A stretch of DNA of 5,024 bases, from contig CALKWG010000355.1 in NCBI GenBank assembly GCA_938004315.1, positions 1 through 5,024 of the forward strand. The letters run 5' to 3'. This DNA comes from an uncultured Spirochaetaceae bacterium. Its GTDB lineage: Bacteria > Spirochaetota > Spirochaetia > Treponematales > UBA12059. Made by a program: the position numbers and the translations under genes. Positions 1 to 5,024 of this stretch are shown in pieces. Position 1 is the stretch's first letter. The number at the start of each line of letters is the position of its first letter. The notes beneath the pieces were generated by a model. That model did not search any database, had not been told where the DNA came from, and worked only from the letters and a program-made list of their open reading frames with translations.

Positions 1-3
1 GCC

Positions 4-1356
4 ATGGACGGCGCCCTGGCGCTTACGCTCGACGCGGCGGAGCTTAAGGCGGCGCAGGATCGTCTGGCGCTCATGGGCGTCGCGCTTCCCGAGGGGGAGC
101 CTATGGCCGGCGGCGGCGCTCGCTACGCCCGGGCGGCGCTTAAGGAGCTCGGCCAGCGGCTCTACGCCGTGACGGCCTGGGGCGTCTTGAACGGCGGCTC
201 GGCGACGAGTTACGCCGACCGCAAGAAGAACGCAGGTATGGGTCCGGGGGTCTGGGAGGCCATACGGGAGCCCTTCGAACGCCTGGCGCCGCTATGCGAG
301 AACCGACCCAAAGGCGCTACCCCAGCCTATATCAATCCCGACGGCAGCCCCGGCGAGAGCTTCCTCCTCTTAAAGATGCGCTCGGCCCTGCGTAAGGCCC
401 TCTGCTACCGCGAGCGCTACGGCGAGCCGCCGCGGCCGCTCCTACCCTTCTTTCAGATGACCAGCGACGGCACCGACGCGCCCCTGGCCGAGGCCTACGA
501 GGCGTACCGGCGCCACCCCTGGCTGGCCCCCCTAATCGAAAAGGCGGGGAGCGACCCGACGAAGCCGCGCTCGGCGGTGCAACCGCTCATCGCGGCGCTC
601 ACCCATTCCTCTGAAGGGCTCCCGCGGCGCATCTTCGACCGAGCCTGGGGCAAGGCGGACGCCGCCTTGGCGTTACCCGGCGGCCACGGGCAGAGCTTCC
701 GCGTGCTGGCCGGGGTCTATCGCGGGCTCCTGGCCGACGGCTACCGCTACGCCTATATCGGCAACGTGGACAACGTGGGCTACTCGGTGGACGCCGCCTC
801 CCTCGCGGTGACGGCGCTGACGGGGGCCGAGGCGGCCTTCGACTTCTCATACCGGACGGCCGTGGACGTGAAGGGCGGCATCCTCGTCGCCGACGAGCGG
901 GGCACGATGACCGTGGGGGACCTCGGCCAAGCCATATCGCAACAGGAGGCCGCCGCGCTCGAGGCGGGCGGGGAACGCATCCTCTTTAATTGCGCCACGG
1001 GGCTCTTCGACCTGGCCGCCCTCGTCCCGCGCCTGGACGAGATAGCCGAGAAGCTGCCGCTGCGGGTCTCCGACCAGGACAAGGACGCCGGCCGCTACAG
1101 CCAGGCGGAGCAGTCGACCTGGGAGGTCGTGGGGCTCCTCAGGCGCCCGATAGGCCTGGCCGTACAGAAGGGCGAGCGCTTCTTAGCCGCCAAGCTCCTG
1201 GCCGAGACCATACTGGGTAGCGGCTTGGCCACGCCGGGAAGCCTCCCCGCGGAGGTGGCGGCGGCCGCGGCAGAGCTCTCCTCGGGCCTGGCGCGGGCCT
1301 TGGGCGGGCATTGCGGCCTGGCCTTACGGGGCGGCCGCTGGGTCGCCGAGGGCTAA
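4..1356 (+). CDS. UTP--glucose-1-phosphate uridylyltransferase-like protein (UDPGP family)
   Basis: This is a nucleotidyltransferase of the UDPGP family (UDP-glucose / UDP-N-acetylhexosamine pyrophosphorylases). It probably makes a UDP-sugar from UTP and a sugar-1-phosphate in the cytoplasm, for glycan or envelope synthesis. Family landmarks appear in the expected order: an LNGG nucleotide-binding loop at residues 62-65 with lysines at 74-75; LPGGHG at 224-229, matching the uridine-binding GHG motif; GNVDNVG at 253-259, matching the N-x-DN-x-G sugar/metal segment; VKGG at 289-292; LFNCATG at 327-333, in the place of the usual FNTNN; and a C-terminal RRP-x6-QKGERF segment near 382-397. The nucleotide loop (LNGGSATSYADRKKN) differs from the textbook GG-x-GT-x-MG-x3-PK form, so this is a divergent branch and the sugar is uncertain. 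Length is 450 aa. Only three bases precede the ATG, so the start cannot be checked. A 365-bp gap containing its own promoter and riboswitch separates it from the lysine genes, so functional linkage is doubtful. Confidence 0.85.
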   Translation: MDGALALTLDAAELKAAQDRLALMGVALPEGEPMAGGGARYARAALKELGQRLYAVTAWGVLNGGSATSYADRKKNAGMGPGVWEAIREPFERLAPLCENRPKGATPAYINPDGSPGESFLLLKMRSALRKALCYRERYGEPPRPLLPFFQMTSDGTDAPLAEAYEAYRRHPWLAPLIEKAGSDPTKPRSAVQPLIAALTHSSEGLPRRIFDRAWGKADAALALPGGHGQSFRVLAGVYRGLLADGYRYAYIGNVDNVGYSVDAASLAVTALTGAEAAFDFSYRTAVDVKGGILVADERGTMTVGDLGQAISQQEAAALEAGGERILFNCATGLFDLAALVPRLDEIAEKLPLRVSDQDKDAGRYSQAEQSTWEVVGLLRRPIGLAVQKGERFLAAKLLAETILGSGLATPGSLPAEVAAAAAELSSGLARALGGHCGLALRGGRWVAEG

Positions 1357-1363
1357 ATTTCGT

Positions 1364-1406
1364 CGATTTAAGGCGATTATAGGCCTATAACCCCGATTTT
1401 TAAGGC
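1364..1406. repeat. AT-rich island: 14-bp palindrome flanked by a direct repeat
   Basis: An AT-rich patch follows directly after the uridylyltransferase stop codon, in otherwise GC-rich DNA. TTATAGGCCTATAA at 1377-1390 is a perfect 14-bp palindrome. It is flanked by two copies of the same word: CGATTTAAGGC (1364-1374) and CGATTTTTAAGGC (1394-1406, with two extra T). The patch lies just upstream of the candidate promoter for the lysine operon. It could be an operator or an upstream promoter element. As a terminator for the upstream gene it would be weak: a 5-bp stem with a GGCC loop, then TTTTT only after a 6-nt gap. The repeats and palindrome are read directly; the function is unknown. Confidence 0.5.
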
Positions 1407-1415
1407 AAAACCCCC

Positions 1416-1444
1416 TTGCCTCCCCCGGCGATCGACGCTAGTAT
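1416..1444 (+). promoter_or_regulatory. Candidate sigma-70-type promoter of the lysine operon
   Basis: TTGCCT at 1416-1421 (4 of 6 to the -35 consensus) and TAGTAT at 1439-1444 (4 of 6 to the -10 consensus) are separated by exactly 17 bp. The expected transcription start, near 1450-1452, falls at the 5' edge of helix P1 of the lysine riboswitch, which is where a riboswitch promoter should start. The -35 hexamer is also the right arm of a 6-bp inverted repeat, AGGCAA (1403-1408) / TTGCCT (1416-1421). Position supports this call more strongly than sequence match. Confidence 0.55.
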
Positions 1445-1453
1445 CCGCCATTA

Positions 1454-1630
1454 TCCGATTGGAGGAGCGATCCCCATGAGTACTTAGGCCGAGGGCGCTG
1501 CGCCCGCTATGAGGCCTGACGAAGGGGGAGGATCGCCGAAGGGCCGGCGCCGCAGCGGCGCCCGCCTTGGACGTCCGGGCTAATACCCGGCGGCTGTCGC
1601 GGGACGCAGGTCCCGCGGAGTGCCAACGGA
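1454..1630 (+). ncRNA. Lysine riboswitch (L-box) aptamer
   Basis: This RNA element binds lysine and controls the lysine-biosynthesis genes that follow. Conserved landmarks of the class appear in order: GGAGGAGCGAT (1461-1471), AGTA (1479-1482), GGGGGAGGATCGCCGAAG (1524-1541), GGCTGTCGCG (1592-1601) and GGAGTGCC (1617-1624). The five-helix junction can be drawn: P1 1454-1462 with 1623-1630 (one bulged A at 1458); P2 AGGCC 1486-1490 with GGCCT 1513-1517, capped by GGGC 1493-1496 with GCCC 1502-1505; P3 AAGG 1539-1542 with CCTT 1565-1568, capped by GGCGCC 1546-1551 with GGCGCC 1557-1562; P4 CCGGG 1575-1579 with CCCGG 1586-1590; P5 1598-1605 with 1610-1617 (8 bp). Loops L2 (GCTGC, 1497-1501) and L3 (GCAGC, 1552-1556) are perfect complements, giving the kissing interaction known for this class. 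The downstream asd and lysC genes fit the expected regulon. Confidence 0.96.
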
Positions 1631-1636
1631 ATCGCC

Positions 1637-1719
1637 GTACCCCCACGGGCATTCTCCGCCCGTATACCAAGGGTGGTGTCCGCGCGGTTTCTTAGGGATC
1701 TCCGTCGGATTGGAGGTAC
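1637..1719 (+). promoter_or_regulatory. Riboswitch expression platform: candidate Shine-Dalgarno-sequestering helix
   Basis: GTACCCCCA at 1637-1645 can pair with TGGAGGTAC at 1711-1719. This gives eight base pairs and one C-A mismatch (1642 with 1714), and it buries the ribosome binding site of the first operon gene. A second hairpin, ACGGGC (1645-1650) with GCCCGT (1658-1663), lies inside the loop and shares only base 1645 with that helix. Two possible competitors exist. ACGG 1626-1629 with CCGT 1635-1638 overlaps both the P1 3' strand and the first anti-SD bases. Bases 1639-1644 can also pair with 1672-1677. There is no GC stem followed by a T tract, so transcription termination is unlikely. 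A plausible reading is that lysine-stabilised P1 removes the 1626-1638 hairpin and frees the anti-SD to block translation. The pairings are seen; the switching order is inferred. Confidence 0.5.
1712..1716 (+). promoter_or_regulatory. Ribosome binding site that sets the M20 hydrolase start
   Basis: GGAGG at 1712-1716 lies 5 nt before ATG 1722. The reading frame is open upstream to a GTG at 1620, but that GTG is inside the riboswitch aptamer and the 34 intervening codons resemble no M20 N-terminus. ATG 1722 is therefore the start. The site lies in the arm that can be masked by the anti-SD at 1637-1645. Confidence 0.85.
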
Positions 1720-1721
1720 CT

Positions 1722-2837
1722 ATGCCGCGCCTTCAATCCGTGGAACGCCATGCCCTCGGCCTCTTAGCCGAGCTGTGTTCCACGCCCACCCCCGGCGGGA
1801 GCGAGGCCTTGCTCGCCCCCGCCCTGCACCGCGAAGGGGAGCGCCTCGGCGCCGCCTTCCGCCTCCTGCCCGTAGGGCCCGGGAGGGCGAACGTCCTCCT
1901 CTCCTGGGGTAAGCCCCGCGTCCTCTTCACCACCCACCTCGACACGGTCGCGCCCGAGCTGCCGCTCAGGGCCGACGCCGAAGGCGTGGCCGCCCGCGGC
2001 GCCGTCGACGCCAAGGGCCAGATCGCCGCCCAGCTCGGCGCCATCGAGCTCCTCTTGGAAGCCGGTTATAGCGATATAGCCTGGCTCGGCGTAGCCGGCG
2101 AGGAGGGGGACTCGGCTGGGGCAGCCGCGGCCGTCGCCGCGGCGGCCGCCGAGCCGCCCGCGCGGGGCTCCTTGGCGGAGCTGCGCGGCTCCTGCCTGGC
2201 GATCGTGAACGGCGAGCCCACCGGCTGCGCCTTGGCGAGCGGGCAGCGCGCCTACTACTCGGCGCGCCTACGCTGCTTAGGCAAGGCGGCGCACGGCTCC
2301 ATGCCCGAGCTCGGGAGGAACGCCATCGCCTCGCTCATGGCCTGGATACGCGCCGTCGAAGCCTGCGAGGCGGCGAAGGACGAGGTCTTCGGCGCGGAGA
2401 ACTGGAACCTGGGCCGCATCGGCGGCGGGCGGGCGGTGAACGTCGTGGCCGACGAGGCCTGGGCTGAGCTCAGCGTACGCTCGGTCCCCGGCGGCCGCCT
2501 GCGCCGCGCCCTCGAGGAGGCTCGCCCGGAGGGCGGGTCGATAGAGACCGTCGTCGACGAGCCCTGGGACCGCTTCGACCTGATCCCGGGCCTGCCCCAG
2601 GCGGCCGTGCCTTTCGGCTCTGACCTGCCGGCCCTGCGCGCCTTGGCCCCGCAGGCGGCGGCGATCCTGGCCGGCCCCGGCTCGCCGGCCCTGGCCCACG
2701 CCGCCTGCGAGCGCATGAGCCTGGCCGAGCTCGGCGCAGGCATCGAGCTGAACCGCGCGATCGCCATGCATTTCCTAGCCGGCGACTCGGCCGAGCGGGC
2801 GACAAGCGCGGCGGCTTCCGCGGGAGGCCGGGCATGA
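1722..2837 (+). CDS. M20-family metallo-deacylase, probable DapE-like N-acyl-diaminopimelate deacylase
   Basis: This cytoplasmic zinc-dependent amidohydrolase of the ArgE/DapE/LysK group (371 aa, normal for the family) removes an acyl group from an amino acid. Metal ligands and catalytic residues of M20 enzymes are visible: HLD (H72, with D74); the bridging aspartate D96 in GAVDAKG; the catalytic-base/metal pair E127-E128 in AGEEGD; E165 in GEPT; H191 in GKAAHGSMPELGRNAI, the dimerisation-domain histidine; and the last zinc histidine H326 in GSPALAHAACE. An alanine-rich stretch near residues 130-150 follows the EE motif. It is the first gene after a lysine riboswitch and overlaps asd by ATGA, which suggests N-succinyl- or N-acetyl-LL-diaminopimelate as substrate (dapE-like). 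LysK-type and acetylornithine deacetylases share these motifs, and sequence alone does not separate them. Asd and LysC next door favour the diaminopimelate route over the alpha-aminoadipate route of LysK. Confidence 0.85.
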   Translation: MPRLQSVERHALGLLAELCSTPTPGGSEALLAPALHREGERLGAAFRLLPVGPGRANVLLSWGKPRVLFTTHLDTVAPELPLRADAEGVAARGAVDAKGQIAAQLGAIELLLEAGYSDIAWLGVAGEEGDSAGAAAAVAAAAAEPPARGSLAELRGSCLAIVNGEPTGCALASGQRAYYSARLRCLGKAAHGSMPELGRNAIASLMAWIRAVEACEAAKDEVFGAENWNLGRIGGGRAVNVVADEAWAELSVRSVPGGRLRRALEEARPEGGSIETVVDEPWDRFDLIPGLPQAAVPFGSDLPALRALAPQAAAILAGPGSPALAHAACERMSLAELGAGIELNRAIAMHFLAGDSAERATSAAASAGGRA

Positions 2838-3913
2838 GGCGCGTCAAGGTTAGCGTCTTAGGCGCCACCGGCGTCGTAGGCCAGCGCTTCGTTAGGCGCC
2901 TTTCGCGCCACCCCTGGTTCGAGATCTCGGCCCTGGCCGCCAGCGAGAAGAGCGCCGGCAAGCGCTACGCGGAAGCCTGCGAGTGGCGCTTAGGCGGCGA
3001 GCCCTACGCCGGCTTAGGCGAGGCGACGCTGGTCGCCTGTACTCCGGAAGCCGCCGGGGCCCAGGTGGTCTTCTCCGCCTTGGACGCCGGCCCGGCCCGC
3101 GAGATCGAGCCGGCCTTCGCCCAGGCGGGCTGCGCGGTGTTCAGCAACGCCAGCGCCTTCCGCATGGAGGCCGACGTCCCCCTCGTGGTGCCCGAGCTCA
3201 ATCCCGATCACCTGGCGCTCATCGCCGAGCAGCGACGCCTGCGCGGCTGGTCGGGCGCCCTCGTATGCAACCCCAACTGCACGACGACCGTCGCCTTAGG
3301 CGCCTTAGGCCCCCTGCACCGCGCCTTCGGCCTGGAGCTCGCCATGCTCGTGAGCATGCAGGCCCTAAGCGGCGCCGGCTACCCCGGCGTCTCGGCCCTG
3401 GACGCCCTAGGCAACGTCGTCCCCTATATCAAGGGCGAAGAGGAGAAGGTCGAGGAGGAGGCGGCGAAGATACTCGGTAGCTACGTCGCCGCCGCCGGCG
3501 GGCAACAAAGTCCCGCGGCCGCCCGAATCCTGCCGGCCTCATTCACGATCTCGGCGCAATGCAACCGCGTGCCCGTCCAGGACGGCCATACCATCTGCAT
3601 CAGCGCCAGGCTCGGCGGCGCTCCGAGCCCCGCCGAGATCGCGGCGGCGGCCGCCGCCTTCAAGCCCGCCTACGGCGAGCTTAAGCTCCCGAGCGCGCCC
3701 GAGCGCTTCGCGATCGTGCGCCAAGAGGCCGATCGGCCTCAGCCGCGGAAGGACGTCGAGGAGGGCGAGGGCTTGAGCCTGCAGCTCGGGCGCATCAGGG
3801 CCTGCGCCGCCTTGGGCGCCAAGTTGGTCGTCTTAGGCCATAACGCCGAGCGCGGCGCCGCCGGCGGCTCTGTCCTGAACGCCGAGCTCGCCCTAGCCGG
3901 AGGCTACTTATGA
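2834..3913 (+). CDS. asd: Aspartate-semialdehyde dehydrogenase, archaeal/fungal type
   Basis: This enzyme catalyses NADPH-dependent reduction of aspartyl-4-phosphate to aspartate semialdehyde, the second step of the aspartate pathway and the branch point to lysine/diaminopimelate, threonine and methionine. The N-terminal Rossmann motif GATGVVGQ is at residues 10-17. The LAASEKSAGKRY block that follows is typical of the archaeal/fungal subclass rather than the E. coli type. CNPNCTT carries the catalytic cysteine C149; Q176 in SMQALSGAGYPG and KGEEEKVEEE (200-209) belong to the substrate region; RVPVQDGHT supplies R245 and the active-site histidine H252. At 359 aa it looks complete. The ATG sits in an ATGA overlap with the preceding stop, with GGGAGG at 2822-2827 six nt upstream, so translation is probably coupled. 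It ends in another ATGA overlap with lysC. Leucine before glycine is written TTA-GGC six times, unusual for such GC-rich DNA. Confidence 0.95.
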   Translation: MRRVKVSVLGATGVVGQRFVRRLSRHPWFEISALAASEKSAGKRYAEACEWRLGGEPYAGLGEATLVACTPEAAGAQVVFSALDAGPAREIEPAFAQAGCAVFSNASAFRMEADVPLVVPELNPDHLALIAEQRRLRGWSGALVCNPNCTTTVALGALGPLHRAFGLELAMLVSMQALSGAGYPGVSALDALGNVVPYIKGEEEKVEEEAAKILGSYVAAAGGQQSPAAARILPASFTISAQCNRVPVQDGHTICISARLGGAPSPAEIAAAAAAFKPAYGELKLPSAPERFAIVRQEADRPQPRKDVEEGEGLSLQLGRIRACAALGAKLVVLGHNAERGAAGGSVLNAELALAGGYL

Positions 3914-5024
3914 GCGGCCCCTACCTGAGCAAGGACGGGCGGCTCGAACCCGGCGCGGCGGCCGAAGGCGCGCGCGGGCCCGTCGTGATGAAATTCGGCG
4001 GGAGCTCCGTGGCCAACGCCGAGCGGCTTAAAGGCGTACGCGCCCTCTCGGAGCGGCAACGCGGCCGCGGCGTCCTTCTCGTCCTATCCGCCCTCTCGGG
4101 CGTGACCGACGCCCTGGCGCGGGCGGGAAACCTGGCGTCTCAAGGCGAACTCGCCGCCGCCCGTGCCGAGCTCGAGGCCTTAGCCGCGCGCCACCGCTCC
4201 TTAGCCGCCGAGCTCCTGGCCGAAGCGGGCCGGGAGCGAGAGCTGGCCGCGCTCAACGCGCGGCTCGAAGCCGAGTTCATAAGCTTAAGCGCCCTGATCG
4301 AGGGTGCGGCCCTCCTTCGCGCCCTGCCCGAGCGCAGTCGCGACCGGCTCATGGGGACCGGCGAGCTCCTCTCCACCGCCGTCTACGCCGCCTACGCGGG
4401 CGTCCCCTGGCTCGACGCCCGCCTGGCGCTCCGGACGGACGGCCGCCACGGCAAGGCCCGCCCCGACCAGGCCTCGACGGCCGAGCTGGCCAAGGCCATC
4501 GTAGCGCTGCTCGTCGGGCCCGGCCAGATCGCGGTGACGCAGGGCTACATAGGCTCCGACGCCGAGGGCCATATGACCACCCTGGGCCGGGGCGGCTCCG
4601 ACTACTCCGCCAGTATCCTGGGGGCGGCGATCTCGGCCGCGGAGATACAAATCTGGACCGACGTTGAGGGCGTACTCTCGGGCGACCCGCGCGTCGTAAG
4701 CGGCGCCGAGCCGGTAGAGGTCTTAGGCTACGACGAGGCGGCCGAGCTCGCCGCCTTCGGCGCCAAGGTCCTGCACCCGGCCACGATCTTACCGGCCGTC
4801 GAGCGCGGCATCCCGGTCACGGTACGCAACAGCATGGCCCCCGACGGGCGCCTCACCACCATAGCCCACGGTTCGGGCTCCGGCCGCGAGGTGACCGCCC
4901 TGGCCTCGCGCGGGCCGGTGAGCGTCGTGACCGTGCGCACGCCGCGCATGCTCGGCGGCATAGGCTTCCTGTCGAGGATCTTCGACGCCTTCGGGCGACG
5001 GGGCTTAAGCGTCGACCTCGTAGC
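3910..5024 (+). CDS. lysC: Aspartate kinase, lysine-sensitive type (3' end beyond window)
   Basis: This enzyme phosphorylates L-aspartate with ATP to aspartyl-4-phosphate, the committed step of the pathway completed by the adjacent Asd. The frame is open to the window end: 371 complete codons, no stop. The kinase domain shows KFGGSSV (28-34) for ATP/aspartate binding, GTGELLST (149-156), TTLGRGGSDYSA (223-234), WTDVEGVLSGDPRVV (249-263) and FGAKVLHPAT (283-292), closely following E. coli LysC. The first ACT domain begins near 338; MLGGIGFL (347-354) and SVDL (367-370) align with the E. coli lysine-site segments MLHSRGFL and SVDL, supporting lysine feedback. The second ACT domain lies outside the window. 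The start is ATG 3910, in an ATGA overlap with asd and 6 nt after GGAGG (3899-3903). It adds about 20 residues before the usual N-terminus; GTG 3985 or ATG 3988 are weaker alternatives. Confidence 0.95.
   Translation, partial: MSGPYLSKDGRLEPGAAAEGARGPVVMKFGGSSVANAERLKGVRALSERQRGRGVLLVLSALSGVTDALARAGNLASQGELAAARAELEALAARHRSLAAELLAEAGRERELAALNARLEAEFISLSALIEGAALLRALPERSRDRLMGTGELLSTAVYAAYAGVPWLDARLALRTDGRHGKARPDQASTAELAKAIVALLVGPGQIAVTQGYIGSDAEGHMTTLGRGGSDYSASILGAAISAAEIQIWTDVEGVLSGDPRVVSGAEPVEVLGYDEAAELAAFGAKVLHPATILPAVERGIPVTVRNSMAPDGRLTTIAHGSGSGREVTALASRGPVSVVTVRTPRMLGGIGFLSRIFDAFGRRGLSVDLV

Noticed and set aside
1403..1421. Intrinsic terminator from AGGCAA/TTGCCT
   Set aside because: The 6-bp stem is followed by CCCCC on the plus strand, and by only two T then a run of A on the minus strand; no T tract follows in either direction.
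1377..1670. Minus-strand open frame of 97 codons across the intergenic region
   Set aside because: It covers the promoter and the riboswitch, which explain the sequence; the protein has no recognisable features.
1454..1719. T-box or other leader class, or a leader peptide attenuator
   Set aside because: The lysine aptamer core and all helices fit the L-box; no T-box sequence and no lysine-rich leader ORF is seen.
1620..1721. Upstream extension of the M20 hydrolase to GTG 1620
   Set aside because: The GTG lies in the riboswitch, the added residues match no M20 N-terminus, and a good ribosome binding site precedes ATG 1722.
2255..2961. Long minus-strand open frames (up to 170 codons) opposite the M20 hydrolase and asd
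   Set aside because: They are typical antisense shadows of GC-rich genes, Arg/Ala/Pro/Gly rich, opposite well-conserved protein motifs.
1484..4728. TTAGGC as telomere-like repeats
   Set aside because: Copies are scattered singly within genes rather than in tandem; the similarity to nematode telomere repeats is coincidental.

Overview
The window is about 5 kb of GC-rich bacterial DNA (roughly 70% G+C by eye). Every gene I can support lies on the plus strand. I infer the host type from protein families. A divergent UDPGP-type nucleotidyltransferase together with an archaeal/fungal-type aspartate-semialdehyde dehydrogenase is a mix I associate with spirochaetes of the Treponema/Spirochaeta group. 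That assignment is tentative. I see no mobile element, CRISPR array, rRNA or tRNA.

Layout. (1) Positions 4-1356 hold a UTP-sugar-1-phosphate uridylyltransferase-like gene whose start lies at the window edge. (2) Positions 1357-1721 are a 365-bp intergenic region. It contains an AT-rich island with a 14-bp perfect palindrome and a direct repeat, a candidate sigma-70-like promoter (about 1416-1444), and a complete lysine (L-box) riboswitch aptamer (about 1454-1630). A leader of about 90 nt follows, in which a potential anti-Shine-Dalgarno sequence can mask the ribosome binding site of the next gene. (3) Positions 1722-2837 encode an M20-family metallo-deacylase, probably a DapE-like N-acyl-diaminopimelate deacylase. 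(4) Positions 2834-3913 encode aspartate-semialdehyde dehydrogenase (asd). (5) From 3910 to the window edge runs aspartate kinase (lysC), cut off within its first ACT domain.

The last three genes form a tight operon. Both junctions are ATGA stop/start overlaps, and each downstream start has a GGAGG-type ribosome binding site 6 nt upstream. LysC and Asd catalyse the first two steps from aspartate to aspartate semialdehyde, and the M20 enzyme would act late in the diaminopimelate/lysine branch. The riboswitch lets lysine shut off expression, and the ACT domain of the kinase shows features of lysine-inhibited enzymes. The pathway therefore appears controlled at both RNA and enzyme level. No intrinsic terminator is visible in the leader, so control is probably at translation initiation.

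I did not find a wholly new system. The most rewarding element is the riboswitch: its helices, a perfectly complementary L2-L3 loop pair, a promoter placed at its 5' edge and a sequestering helix on the ribosome binding site can all be read from the bases. A strong excess of the hexamer TTAGGC on the coding strand only is an unexplained compositional signal.
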